A stretch of 64,000 nt of DNA from Leptospira levettii (GTDB lineage Bacteria; Spirochaetota; Leptospiria; Leptospirales; Leptospiraceae). The stretch covers positions 112,371 through 176,370 of the forward strand of contig NZ_NPDM01000006.1 in NCBI RefSeq assembly GCF_002812085.1, in the 5' to 3' direction. The position numbers were made by a program, and so were the translations under genes. This document shows, in pieces, positions 53,345 through 62,246 of this stretch (its first letter is position 1; each line of letters begins with the position of its first letter). The notes beneath the pieces were generated by a model, which did not search any database, was not told the origin of the DNA, and saw only the letters and a program-made list of their open reading frames with translations.

Positions 53345-54035
53345 GATTTTAATTTCCTTTAATTAATAATTAGATAGTATATTTGTAATCTAAAATAAGG
53401 AACCAGATATTGTTATAAATAGAGGCATATAATTTCTGTTTAAAAACATAAAAGTTTTAATCACTGGTTATATTAGATTTAAAAGAGTTTAGCTTACTGT
53501 ATGTCTTAAAAAATGGGAACTGATGTTTTTCGGATTTCTTTGGATCCATTAAATAGTCCGATAAGGAATTCAGGTAGCCTTTGAAAGCACATTCTATAAT
53601 ATAATCAATGTCCTTTATTTCGAATATCACACAGAGTCGAATTAAAAATTGAGAGATTATATCAGAACCAATTCGGCAAATACTAATGTATTCATTTGAA
53701 CATTCAATAAATGTTTGGATTTAATTTAAAATTATATCTATGAAAGGTTTTATTCTGTGCCAAGAAACGTGTCTTAGGGTCATCGAATTTTAATTTTAAG
53801 TGAAAGAAAAGAAAAACTGATTGAAGGAAAATTGAAGCGAAAACTATATTAGGAAAGCTTCAATTTGAATCTTGTTGCTAAGCAAATTTTTCGATTTCAA
53901 AATTGCACTTTTTGCTAAACTAAGAATTTCAAACATAATTTGCAAAATGTAAAAAGCTCTATATATTAAATAGCAGATTGAACTTTTAAAAGATTAAAAC
54001 TATGGAATCAGGAAATATTTTTCTTAAAAGCTAGT
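53345..54035. other. Long non-coding gap between modules, containing gene remnants
   Basis: This 691-base stretch is the longest gap in the glycan locus and very AT-rich. The plus strand has no supported gene. The minus strand has two adjoining long open frames that look like a decayed gene (listed separately at 53457-53859). No clear hairpin terminator or consensus promoter was found; the region must still contain or be crossed by the transcript for the nucleotidyltransferase gene at 54036. Confidence 0.5.
53457..53859 (-). pseudogene. Probable remnant of a minus-strand gene, frameshifted
   Basis: On the minus strand one frame is open from 53859 to 53704 and another from 53720 to a TAA at 53457. 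The second is 87 codons long without any ATG, GTG or TTG at its head. The two pieces join in the 17 overlapping bases, the first ending LKLNPNIY-stop and the second starting IQTFIECSNEYI. In DNA this AT-rich an 87-codon frame is unlikely by chance, and the second piece has a protein-like mix (RLCVIFEIKDIDYIIE, KGYLNSLSDYLMDPKKSEK). No family is recognised. It is the only minus-strand coding trace in the glycan locus, so it may mark an old recombination junction. Confidence 0.35.
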
Positions 54036-54743
54036 ATGAATAAACCAAAGATAATCATCATGTCTGGGGGACGAGGCAAACGACTTGGGGAAATAACTGA
54101 AAAAGTTCCAAAACCACTCGTAAAAATAGGAAATCAAACTATATTAAGAATGAAATATGAAAATTATTATAAACAAGGTTTTCAAGATTTTATTTTTTGT
54201 ATCGGTTATAAAGGTGAAATGATTCGCAATGAAGTTCAGTGTTTTGAAAAGCAGGGGCAGATTGAATTTTCAGATTCTGGTGAGGAAGCAGGTATTTTGA
54301 AACGTTTGCAAGTTGCATTGCCGCTAATGACAGAGAGAATTATTTTAACTTATGGAGATACATTTACTGATTTGGATTTAGATGATCTTGTATCTAAGCA
54401 TCTAGAAAGTAAGTGTGAAGCAACTATTGTAGTAGCTCCTATACAGAATCCATTTGGTTTAGTAGACTTTGATAGTAAAAATCTGGTGACTAGTTTTAAA
54501 GAAAAGCCAGTGTTGAATTATTATATTGGATATGCGGTTATTGAAAAGACTGCTTTTGATTATATTCCAGATAAAATTTTTAATTTACCAGATGGTCAGG
54601 GATTAGTTACTTTTTATAAAATGTTAATTGCAATTGAGAAATTAAATTCTTATTTTCATAAAGGATTGCAGATAACTTTCAATACTGAAGATGAATTAAA
54701 AGTTGCAAAAAAGCAACTTATACAATTCTACACATCAACTTAG
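54036..54743 (+). CDS. Sugar-1-phosphate nucleotidyltransferase
   Basis: A 235-residue NTP-transferase. IIMSGGRGKRLGEITEKVPKPLVKIGN at the N-terminus (core MSGGRGKRLGEITEKVPKPL) is the nucleotide-binding loop with the conserved Lys-Pro-Leu; ILTYGDTFTDLD has the metal Asp; SFKEKP carries the sugar-binding Glu-Lys. It resembles glucose-1-phosphate cytidylyltransferase and hexose guanylyltransferases, but is shorter than RfbF (254) and lacks its central insert. No strong ribosome site is seen before ATG 54036. It starts the next block, with an epimerase 11 bases on. Confidence 0.83.
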   Translation: MNKPKIIIMSGGRGKRLGEITEKVPKPLVKIGNQTILRMKYENYYKQGFQDFIFCIGYKGEMIRNEVQCFEKQGQIEFSDSGEEAGILKRLQVALPLMTERIILTYGDTFTDLDLDDLVSKHLESKCEATIVVAPIQNPFGLVDFDSKNLVTSFKEKPVLNYYIGYAVIEKTAFDYIPDKIFNLPDGQGLVTFYKMLIAIEKLNSYFHKGLQITFNTEDELKVAKKQLIQFYTST

Positions 54744-54754
54744 GAGCAACAAAT

Positions 54755-55723
54755 ATGGGAAAGCGTATATTAGTTACAGGTGGTTCTGGATTTATCGGTT
54801 CGCATCTTACAAAGAAATTATTTTCATTAGGTGAAGAAGTCACCGTTATGGTGAAGTATAAAAGTTTAATTGATAATGTTAGGCTAAGTCCAATATGGGA
54901 TCAGATAGAAGTTATCGAAGCTGATTTAAAGAATATCGATTCATTAAGACAATTGAATGGAAGAAAATTCGATCATATTTACCATATGGCCGCTTATAAT
55001 CACGTGGGTGATAGTTTTCTGCATGTAAACGAAGCGCTACTGGCAAATGCTGTTGGAACAGCTAATTTGTTGGAATATGTAAATGACTTTGAGAAATTTT
55101 TATATATGTCTACTTCTGAGGTTTATGGTTATCAAACTAGTGTGCCATTCCAAGAGGATATGATTCCATTCCCAGTTTCGCCTTACTCGGTAGGAAAGTA
55201 TGCCGGTGAGTTATATGCTAGAATGAAAGAGCATCAGACCGGCAAAAGAATCATAACGGTTAGAGCATTTAATACCTTTGGTCCTTACCAGAGTGATCGC
55301 GCAGTAATTCCTGAACTTATAATTAAATGTTTACGTGGTCTTCCGATTGAAACGACTAAGGGTATTCAAACTCGAGAATTCAATTATGTAGAAAACATAG
55401 TCGATGGTCTTATTTCTGCGATGAACAGTGAGTATAAATATGATGGAACTTTTAACATTGGCTCTAATAGGGAAATCGCAATTAAAGATCTTGTTAAGAT
55501 GATACATACTGCATGTAATTCTAAGTCAGAGTTAAGAATTGGTGCTTTACAGGATAGGCCAACTGAAATTTGGAGAATGTGTGCTGATAACAGTAAAGCA
55601 TTAGATCTTTTTCAGTGGAAAGCTGAGATAAGTTTTGAAGATGGGCTTCAAAAGACAGTAGAATGGTTTAAAAAATATATTGCTGTATTTTACGATAAAG
55701 ATTCTAATTTAAATTTATTATAA
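54755..55723 (+). CDS. NAD-dependent sugar-nucleotide epimerase/dehydratase (LegB-like?)
   Basis: A 322-residue extended SDR. ILVTGGSGFIGSHLTKKLF at residues 5-23 binds NAD; MSTSEVYGYQ, SPYSVGKYAGEL (Tyr/Lys) and RAFNTFGPYQSDRAVIPELI follow. The last block and the TSEVYG triad recall LegB, the 4,6-dehydratase that starts legionaminic acid synthesis, and no other gene in the window fits that step as well. A 4-epimerase is an alternative. The start has AGGAG seven bases before the ATG region, among the best ribosome sites here. It overlaps the GT2 gene by one base (TAATG). Confidence 0.82.
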   Translation: MGKRILVTGGSGFIGSHLTKKLFSLGEEVTVMVKYKSLIDNVRLSPIWDQIEVIEADLKNIDSLRQLNGRKFDHIYHMAAYNHVGDSFLHVNEALLANAVGTANLLEYVNDFEKFLYMSTSEVYGYQTSVPFQEDMIPFPVSPYSVGKYAGELYARMKEHQTGKRIITVRAFNTFGPYQSDRAVIPELIIKCLRGLPIETTKGIQTREFNYVENIVDGLISAMNSEYKYDGTFNIGSNREIAIKDLVKMIHTACNSKSELRIGALQDRPTEIWRMCADNSKALDLFQWKAEISFEDGLQKTVEWFKKYIAVFYDKDSNLNLL

Positions 55724-56664
55724 TGATATCTGTAATTTCTCCAATATTTAATGAAGAAGATAATATAGTCGAATTATGTGATCGGCTAGTTAATGCCTTG
55801 AAGGAAACCAAGGAAGATTATGAAATCCTTTTGGTAGAAAACGGAAGTTGGGATAATTCATTAAAAATCATAAAGGAACAAAGAGCAAAAAACAATAGAA
55901 TAAAGTTTGTAAGTCTATCGCGCAATTTTGGCCACCAAGGTGGGATTATGGCCGGCATATATCATGCAAAAGGTGACGTAGTAATATCACTAGATGGAGA
56001 TTTACAACATCCTCCTGAACTTATACCCGAAATGATAGAATTATGGAAAAAAGGTTATGATGTTGTTTTTACTATTAAGAAAGGTAAAGTAGAACATGAT
56101 GATTGGAGATTTATTCCTTCAAGAATTTTTTATAAGTTAATGAATTTCTTTTCAGATGTTAAGCTTTCTTATGGTCAATCGGACTTTCGATTAATGGATC
56201 GGAGGGTTGTTGAAGTTATAAAGCTTATACCGGAAAGAAATATGTTTTTGCGAGGTATTGTAGAATGGGTCGGTTTCAAACAAATTGGCATTAAATATAA
56301 TACTTTGCCAAGATCCAAAGGAGAATCTAAATTTCGTATCGGGAATTATGTAAGATTTGCATTTGATGGTATATTTTCTTTTTCGATACTGCCATTAAGA
56401 TTTATGTTATACTCGGGATTATTTATAGCTTCCTTGTGTGTAATTTATATTATTTTCATATGTGCAATATTTTTATTAAGAATTAATGATCTAATATCGT
56501 TTATCCCTCCTGGTTGGGGATCACTTGCGGTAGGTTTATTATTTTTCGGATCAGTGCAATTGATTTGCGCGGGAATTTTAGGTGAATATATTGGAAGAAT
56601 CTATTCACAAGTTAAGCAAAGACCAGATTTCATAGTAAAATCAACATCTGACGAGAAAGGTTAA
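55723..56664 (+). CDS. GtrB-type polyprenyl-phosphate glycosyltransferase (GT2)
   Basis: A 313-residue enzyme that charges undecaprenyl phosphate with a sugar on the cytoplasmic face. VISPIFNEEDNIVELCDRL starts the GT-A domain; VSLSRNFGHQGGIMAGI and VISLDGDLQHPPELI (Asp-x-Asp) are family motifs; YGQSDFRLMDRRVVE follows. Two C-terminal membrane helices (MLYSGLFIASLCVIYIIFICAIF core, and SLAVGLLFFGSVQLICAGIL) match GtrB topology. With the GT-C-like gene at 58229 it forms a donor/acceptor pair like those that modify O-antigens. Confidence 0.9.
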   Translation: MISVISPIFNEEDNIVELCDRLVNALKETKEDYEILLVENGSWDNSLKIIKEQRAKNNRIKFVSLSRNFGHQGGIMAGIYHAKGDVVISLDGDLQHPPELIPEMIELWKKGYDVVFTIKKGKVEHDDWRFIPSRIFYKLMNFFSDVKLSYGQSDFRLMDRRVVEVIKLIPERNMFLRGIVEWVGFKQIGIKYNTLPRSKGESKFRIGNYVRFAFDGIFSFSILPLRFMLYSGLFIASLCVIYIIFICAIFLLRINDLISFIPPGWGSLAVGLLFFGSVQLICAGILGEYIGRIYSQVKQRPDFIVKSTSDEKG

Positions 56665-56665
56665 A

Positions 56666-57412
56666 ATGGTTGAATTATTTCTAAAAAACTTCCCTAAGAA
56701 AAGAATAAAATTGCCAGATCAGTACATGGAAATTTATGAGAAGGAATACATTATCAATAGGACTGGTTCTTCAATATTTAATAAAATTGCATTATATTTG
56801 GAAAGTTGGATGCATCGAAAAGTTGCGTCTTGTACGGAAAATGTAAGTGATGTTTTAGAATTAGGTGCAGGATCTTTGAATCATTTGAAATATGAATCTA
56901 GGTTTAAACATTATGATGTAATTGAGCCTTTTAAGGAATTATTGAATGAGTCAAAACAGAGTAAAACAGTAAGATCTATTTTCTCAGACATTTCAGAAGT
57001 GGATAAGAAGCAAAAATATGACAAAATTCTATCTGTAGCTGTTCTTGAGCATTTGTTGGATTTACCTAAGCAAGTTTTTCATTCATGTATTCGTTTAGCA
57101 AAAGGTGGAACTTTTGTCGCAGGAATACCTAGTGAAGGTGCTTTGTTATGGTATCTTGCATATAAATATGGAACTGGAACTGGATTTAAAATTCGAACTG
57201 GACTTGATTACGAATTGTTTATGAAGTATGAACATGTAAACAATGCTCATGAAATTGAATCAGTAGTTAGATATTTTTTTAGAAATGTAGTAGTTTATCG
57301 ATTCCCTTTTCCATTTTTTCATTTTAGCTTGTATTCGGTAATTGTAGCGAAGGAAGTCAATGAGGAATCTTTAGCAGAATATTCAAAGTTAAGTATGGAA
57401 AGCATATATTGA
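56666..57412 (+). CDS. SAM-dependent methyltransferase
   Basis: A 248-residue class I methyltransferase-like protein. Motif I is DVLELGAGSLNHL near residue 62, the acidic strand ends HYDVIEPFKELL, and ILSVAVLEHLLDLP (about 122) is the motif IV region; GGTFVAGIPSEGALLWYLAY follows. The C-terminal part is aromatic-rich (YRFPFPFFHFSLYSV). It may methylate a sugar or lipid-linked intermediate. It overlaps the epimerase gene downstream at TTGA. Confidence 0.77.
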   Translation: MVELFLKNFPKKRIKLPDQYMEIYEKEYIINRTGSSIFNKIALYLESWMHRKVASCTENVSDVLELGAGSLNHLKYESRFKHYDVIEPFKELLNESKQSKTVRSIFSDISEVDKKQKYDKILSVAVLEHLLDLPKQVFHSCIRLAKGGTFVAGIPSEGALLWYLAYKYGTGTGFKIRTGLDYELFMKYEHVNNAHEIESVVRYFFRNVVVYRFPFPFFHFSLYSVIVAKEVNEESLAEYSKLSMESIY

Positions 57413-58239
57413 GTATCCTAATAACAGGGTCGACTGGATTCATTGGCTCTCATCTAGTATCTTCATTAAGAAAAAAAAATTATAAAATTTCTGAATATGT
57501 TGGTGATATTCGGAATATTTCTAAGTTCGTTCAGAAATTCGATACTGTAGTTCATTTGGCCTCAGCAACTGGTAATATTCAAATGCAACGAAATAGAAAG
57601 GATGGATTTGATATAAATGTTATAGGTACTGCTGAAGTTTTAGAATATTGCAATAAAATGAATGCTTCATTAATTTTTGCTTCAACATGTGGAGTGTATG
57701 GAGAAACAACTGCAGATTCTCTTTTGAGAGAGGACATGGAATTAAATCCATTAGGCGATTATGCAATGTCAAAATTTTTGGCAGAAGAGTTATGTAGACG
57801 CTCCCAACTAACATCGCAATCAAAAAATTGTGTTGTTTTGAGATTATTCAATGTTTATGGAAGAGGGCAAAGAAAAGGTTTTTTAATTCCAGATATACTT
57901 GAATCAGTTGAATCAGGTGGTAAATTAAAACTTCGAAATCCAAATGCAGTACGGGATTTTGTTTATGTGAATGATTGTGTCAATGCAATTATTCTTTCTC
58001 TTAATTTGAAAGGTTTCCACATATTAAATATATCGTCAGCTAAGGCGGTAAGCAACATAGAACTAGTAAGAGTAATGGAAAGTATATTGAATAGACCTAT
58101 TTTAGTAGAAGTATCTTCTTCGAATGAACACATAGGATATTCAATCGGTGATAATGGACTGGCAGCGAATATATTAAATTGGCACCCTACCTTTGATTTA
58201 TATCAAGGGTTATCTGAAATATTAAAGTATGAAAAGTAA
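57409..58239 (+). CDS. NAD-dependent epimerase/reductase
   Basis: A 276-residue extended SDR, shorter than typical 4-epimerases. ILITGSTGFIGSHLVSSL binds the cofactor; IFASTCGVYGETT holds the catalytic Ser/Thr, YAMSK the Tyr/Lys pair, and LRLFNVYGRGQRKGFLI and RDFVYVNDCVNAI are conserved sugar-binding blocks. It starts at TTG overlapping the methyltransferase stop and overlaps the membrane protein gene by 11 bases. It probably makes the sugar loaded by the GtrB-like enzyme; substrate unknown. Confidence 0.83.
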   Translation: MSILITGSTGFIGSHLVSSLRKKNYKISEYVGDIRNISKFVQKFDTVVHLASATGNIQMQRNRKDGFDINVIGTAEVLEYCNKMNASLIFASTCGVYGETTADSLLREDMELNPLGDYAMSKFLAEELCRRSQLTSQSKNCVVLRLFNVYGRGQRKGFLIPDILESVESGGKLKLRNPNAVRDFVYVNDCVNAIILSLNLKGFHILNISSAKAVSNIELVRVMESILNRPILVEVSSSNEHIGYSIGDNGLAANILNWHPTFDLYQGLSEILKYEK

Positions 58240-59911
58240 ATTTCAGGACTTAAAATTGAGAGAGAGAGTATTTTTTATTACACTTTTCTTAATTACATTT
58301 TGTTATTTATCGCTTTTTATGTATCAGATTGAAGATGACTCCGAGTTAGGATATCTCGATCACGATCTAGTATATCAAGTTGAGAGATTTGCGATTTTTG
58401 CAGACAAAACACATGAAACTTTTGGTACTGCGATTTATGACTATGGATTAGAACTTTATTATTTAAGTCCAATTTTGGAGGCAATGTTTAATATTTTTCC
58501 ATCTGAGAATAAAAATATATTAGCTTATAAGGTTTTAACCTACTACCATATCTTGCTAACTTCAATTGCAATAGTATTGCTTTGTATTATTCTTTATTCG
58601 GAGCAACTAAGAATTTCTTTTTTGAGTATGTTTTACTTATGTGTAATGAGTAGTGCTTTATTTGTATTTAATTCTACTTTTATAAAACCAGATCCAAACA
58701 CCGTTTTTTCATTAATTGTAGTAACTTCGTTTTTCTTCTTATCAAAATATTTTGAAAAAAGTTGGTGGAAGATGATTTTAGTTATTCACCTAATTGTTCT
58801 AGGTTTTTTGATTAAGTGGTGGTCTATTTTTCTACTACCAGTTTTCTTTTTCAATTACAAGTTTAGGATTCATAATACAAAAGGGAATATTAAAAAAGAA
58901 TTCGTATTGCTTTTCGCAAGTATGTTACTTTTTGGAATTTTTGCAGGAATTGTCAGGGGATTCTCATTTTTATCGATTTTAACATTTATATCATTTATAT
59001 CATTAATTTTTAGTTCTTTTGTATTACTTGGCAAAATAAGAAAGTTAAGTTTGTTTTTTTATTTTTCTCGGTGGATAGTATTGGGTTTTGTAAATGTTGG
59101 GTTTTTTTTATTCACCAGTGATTTTTATAAGACTTCTGTCGATTTCTATTCCCAAGCAGTTCATAAGCCGTCATTGAACTCTCCAAATTTAATGTCATTT
59201 GTGATACCTAATATTAAAGCATGGACAATTGGATCTTTTGAATCTGGATTTCTTTCACTCCCGATTTGTATTTTTGGATTTTTAGCATTACTTAATTTTT
59301 TTTATATATATCGGAGTAATATAGTATCTAAGACTCAGAGGATTTTTTTTCAATACCTCGTAATAATTCTGTTCTTTTTGTTTGCTTTCGTTTCAAAAGT
59401 AAATGAACCAACACAAGCAATGCTGTTTCCATTCATATTATTTGTATGTTTTCTTTCATTTACAGGGGAAATTAAGAGCAAATATCTTGCTTTTTCTGTT
59501 TATTTTTTTGGATTATTCATTTGCTTTGATAATTTATTTCCAATCGTAAAAGGAGATCATCATAAAGGTATTATAACTTTATCAGTCAATAGAAATGGTT
59601 ACCATAATTATATAGATCAGTTTCGTAAGGAGTTAGAGTCTTATTTAAATTCAAATAATTCTATTTTTGTAACTGATTTTATAGTTCCAATTGAAAAATC
59701 TAAAACGAAATGGATATTTCTAGATTGGGGTGCGAATTTAGCTGAATTGGATAAAGTAAAATCTGGTGATTATGTTTTATGCAGTTACGTTTCGAAAGTT
59801 TATCTAGAAGATTCAAGGAAATTCCTGAAAATAAAAGACTTCTTAATTCCGCGGCCTATTAGGATTTATGGAACTAAAATAGAAGAAATAAGTTTGTATC
59901 AAAAAAAGTAA
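58229..59911 (+). CDS. Polytopic GT-C-like membrane glycosyltransferase
   Basis: A 560-residue membrane protein with about 10-12 hydrophobic helices between residues 15 and 440 and a soluble C-terminal tail. The first outer loop contains acidic residues (IEDDSELGYLDHDLVYQVERF, core ELGYLDHDLVYQVE) followed by YDYGLELYYLSPIL, as in GT39/ArnT-type enzymes that use polyprenyl-phosphate sugars. Together with the GtrB-like enzyme upstream it is likely to transfer that sugar to the glycan on the periplasmic side. Family assignment rests on topology and loop chemistry. Confidence 0.68.
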   Translation: MKSKFQDLKLRERVFFITLFLITFCYLSLFMYQIEDDSELGYLDHDLVYQVERFAIFADKTHETFGTAIYDYGLELYYLSPILEAMFNIFPSENKNILAYKVLTYYHILLTSIAIVLLCIILYSEQLRISFLSMFYLCVMSSALFVFNSTFIKPDPNTVFSLIVVTSFFFLSKYFEKSWWKMILVIHLIVLGFLIKWWSIFLLPVFFFNYKFRIHNTKGNIKKEFVLLFASMLLFGIFAGIVRGFSFLSILTFISFISLIFSSFVLLGKIRKLSLFFYFSRWIVLGFVNVGFFLFTSDFYKTSVDFYSQAVHKPSLNSPNLMSFVIPNIKAWTIGSFESGFLSLPICIFGFLALLNFFYIYRSNIVSKTQRIFFQYLVIILFFLFAFVSKVNEPTQAMLFPFILFVCFLSFTGEIKSKYLAFSVYFFGLFICFDNLFPIVKGDHHKGIITLSVNRNGYHNYIDQFRKELESYLNSNNSIFVTDFIVPIEKSKTKWIFLDWGANLAELDKVKSGDYVLCSYVSKVYLEDSRKFLKIKDFLIPRPIRIYGTKIEEISLYQKK

Positions 59912-59921
59912 GTAGGATATT

Positions 59922-60950
59922 ATGAAAAAAATTCTTTTAATCGGAAATATGGGCTACATTGGGCCTGTGCTTTTAAAGCATTTAGTGAATTCGAAAAACG
60001 ATTATGAAATATATGGTTATGATTTGGGTTTATTTGGTCATTGTCTATTCAATGCGGATGAACATCCAGAGTATTATCTGAAACAGCAGTATTACGGAGA
60101 TGTTAGAAAGTTTGAATATGAAATCTTGAATGGTTTTAATGCAGTAGTATATCTTGCTGCTATATCCAATGATCCAATGGGAAAGGAATTTGAAAAAATT
60201 ACGCATGAAATAAACCATAACAGTGCATCAAAAATCGCAGAAGAGGCAAAAAAGAGAGGAGTTAAAAGTTTTATTTTCGCTTCATCATGTTCTGTCTATG
60301 GCGAGGGAGGAGAATTCGCCAAAGTTGAGTCAGATGAGCTGAATCCACTTTCTGCCTATGCTATCTCAAAGGTTGAGGCAGAGAAATCTTTAAAACATTT
60401 AGCTGATTCAAATTTTACGGTTACGTGTTTACGTTTTGCGACAGCATGTGGAGCCTCTCCTCGACTTAGGTTAGATTTAATATTAAATGATTTTGTTGCT
60501 AATTCGATTTTAAATAAGAAAATACAAATACTCAGTGATGGTACTCCATTGAGACCTTTGATTAATGTTAAAGATATGTCGAGAGCTATGGAGTGGGGAA
60601 TCCAGAGATCTAATGTCGAAGGAGGAGAATATTTGGTCATCAATACAGGTGCAAATGATTGGAATTTTTCTGTATTGGAGTTAGCAGAAGAAGTTTCAAA
60701 AATATTGGGTGGTGTTCAGATTTCCATCAATAAGGATGCAGCTCCAGATAAAAGGTCTTATAAAGTAAATTTTGATTTGTTTAACAAACTTAGTGGTGAA
60801 TATTCATTGAAAGAGAAGATCGAAGACACTATTCAAGAGTTAGCAAAACAAATAATAGATTCAAACTTTCGGATTCAAGATTTTTATCGTTCAGACTTGA
60901 TTCGCTTAAATGTTTTGAGGAAAATGATTAACAAGGGAGTAATGAAATAA
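59922..60950 (+). CDS. NAD-dependent epimerase/reductase of the CDP-sugar module
   Basis: A 342-residue extended SDR. ILLIGNMGYIGPVLLKHL binds the cofactor; IFASSCSVYGEGGEFA, YAISK (Tyr/Lys) and RFATACGASPRLRLDLILNDF are conserved. The C-terminus RSDLIRLNVLRKMINKG is a tail seen in reductases linked to CDP-hexose clusters. It resembles the gene at 34640 (shared RFATAxGxSPRxRxDL block), so the two are probably paralogues. A ribosome site GTAGGAT lies seven bases before the ATG. It is followed by the RmlC-like gene. Confidence 0.83.
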   Translation: MKKILLIGNMGYIGPVLLKHLVNSKNDYEIYGYDLGLFGHCLFNADEHPEYYLKQQYYGDVRKFEYEILNGFNAVVYLAAISNDPMGKEFEKITHEINHNSASKIAEEAKKRGVKSFIFASSCSVYGEGGEFAKVESDELNPLSAYAISKVEAEKSLKHLADSNFTVTCLRFATACGASPRLRLDLILNDFVANSILNKKIQILSDGTPLRPLINVKDMSRAMEWGIQRSNVEGGEYLVINTGANDWNFSVLELAEEVSKILGGVQISINKDAAPDKRSYKVNFDLFNKLSGEYSLKEKIEDTIQELAKQIIDSNFRIQDFYRSDLIRLNVLRKMINKGVMK

Positions 60951-60954
60951 ATCG

Positions 60955-61485
60955 ATGATATTTTCTGAAACAGGAATAAAAGGATCTTATGTTGCAGATC
61001 TAAAAAAAATTGAAGACTCAAGGGGTTTTTTTGGTAGGGCATTTTGCACAACTGAATTTTCTGAATTGGGCATTACGTCAGATATTAAACAAGCAAACTT
61101 ATCTTATACTTCTAAAAAAGGTACGATTAGAGGTATGCATTTTCAAAAGCATCCCTATGAGGAAATGAAAGCTATACGTTGTATACGTGGATCTATTTTT
61201 GATGTTGTTTTGGATTTAAGACCTGAATCGGAGACATTTAAACGTTGGTTTGGAATTAAATTAAGTGCTGAAAATTATAAAATGCTAATCATACCCGAAG
61301 GTTGTGCTCATGGATTTCAGACATTGGAGAACGATATTGAAGTTTTTTATTTAGTATCAAAAGAATTTTCTCCATCTCATGATGCAGGAGTAAGGTTCGA
61401 TGATCCTGCTTTCCAAATTCATTGGCCACTTAAAGTTTCAGAAATTTCGGATAAAGACAAATCTTTTAAGGATTTTCCATTATGA
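60955..61485 (+). CDS. dTDP-4-dehydrorhamnose 3,5-epimerase-family protein (RmlC-like cupin)
   Basis: A 176-residue cupin, normal length for RmlC. EDSRGFFGRAFC, TIRGMHFQKHPYEEMKAIRCIRG (catalytic His; core GMHFQKHPYEEMK), IPEGCAHGFQTLEND and GVRFDDPAFQIHWP are the family blocks. Where RmlC normally has a catalytic Tyr just before a Ser/Ala-Pro, this protein has KEFSPSHD, so that Tyr is missing. It may therefore epimerise at a single carbon or act differently, probably on a CDP-4-keto sugar given the rfbF gene that overlaps it at ATGA. Confidence 0.85.
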   Translation: MIFSETGIKGSYVADLKKIEDSRGFFGRAFCTTEFSELGITSDIKQANLSYTSKKGTIRGMHFQKHPYEEMKAIRCIRGSIFDVVLDLRPESETFKRWFGIKLSAENYKMLIIPEGCAHGFQTLENDIEVFYLVSKEFSPSHDAGVRFDDPAFQIHWPLKVSEISDKDKSFKDFPL

Positions 61486-62246
61486 AGGTGATGATCCTTT
61501 CTGGAGGTTTAGGGACAAGACTTTCCGAATATACAGATGTGATTCCGAAACCAATGGTTCCCATTGGTGGAAAGCCAATCCTATGGCATATCATGAATCA
61601 TTTTGCGCGTTTTAATTATAATGATTTTTACATTGCTCTTGGTTACAAAGCAGAAGTTGTAAAAGAGTATTTTTTAAACTACCGATCTTTAAATTCTGAT
61701 TTTTCAGTGAATTTAGAAACAGGCAAAATCACCCATTATAATTCTCCTAAAGTAGATTGGAACGTTACCTTAGTCAATACAGGAGCTAACACTATGACAG
61801 GTGGGCGACTATTGAGAATGAAAGAGATCATTGGAAATGAGACATTCTTACTCACTTATGGTGATGGACTTTCGAATGTTGATATTGATAAACTAATTCA
61901 ATTTCATAAATCTCATAAAAAAATGATTACGGTGACTGCGGTTCATCCTGGTGCTAGATTTGGTGAATTGGAAATCCAAACAGGTAGAGTTATTAGCTTT
62001 CAAGAAAAACCCCAAACAACACAAGGATGGATTAATGGCGGTTTTTTTGTAATTGAACCTAGTTTTTTTGATCTTCTGGAAAATGATCAAACGATACTTG
62101 AAAAATCTCCACTTGAAACGGCAGCTAAAAATGGTGAACTTATGGCATACCAACATGAAGGTTTTTGGCAGTGTATGGATACAAAACGTGATAGAGATCA
62201 TCTTGAGGAATTATTTCAAACGGGGAAAGCACCTTGGCTAAATTAA
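61482..62246 (+). CDS. rfbF: Glucose-1-phosphate cytidylyltransferase
   Basis: A 254-residue nucleotidyltransferase forming CDP-glucose. MILSGGLGTRLSEYTDVIPKPM at 4-25 (core SGGLGTRLSEYTDVIPKPM), GGKPILWHIM, LVNTGANTMTGGRLLRM and FLLTYGDGLSNVDI match RfbF closely, including the Thr-Gly-Ala-Asn-Thr-Met-Thr-Gly-Gly-Arg block. EGFWQCMDTKRDRDHLEEL closes the protein. Length is typical. CDP-glucose 4,6-dehydratase (rfbG), its usual partner, is not seen before the window ends. It overlaps the reductase gene by 13 bases. Confidence 0.93.
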   Translation: MKVMILSGGLGTRLSEYTDVIPKPMVPIGGKPILWHIMNHFARFNYNDFYIALGYKAEVVKEYFLNYRSLNSDFSVNLETGKITHYNSPKVDWNVTLVNTGANTMTGGRLLRMKEIIGNETFLLTYGDGLSNVDIDKLIQFHKSHKKMITVTAVHPGARFGELEIQTGRVISFQEKPQTTQGWINGGFFVIEPSFFDLLENDQTILEKSPLETAAKNGELMAYQHEGFWQCMDTKRDRDHLEELFQTGKAPWLN

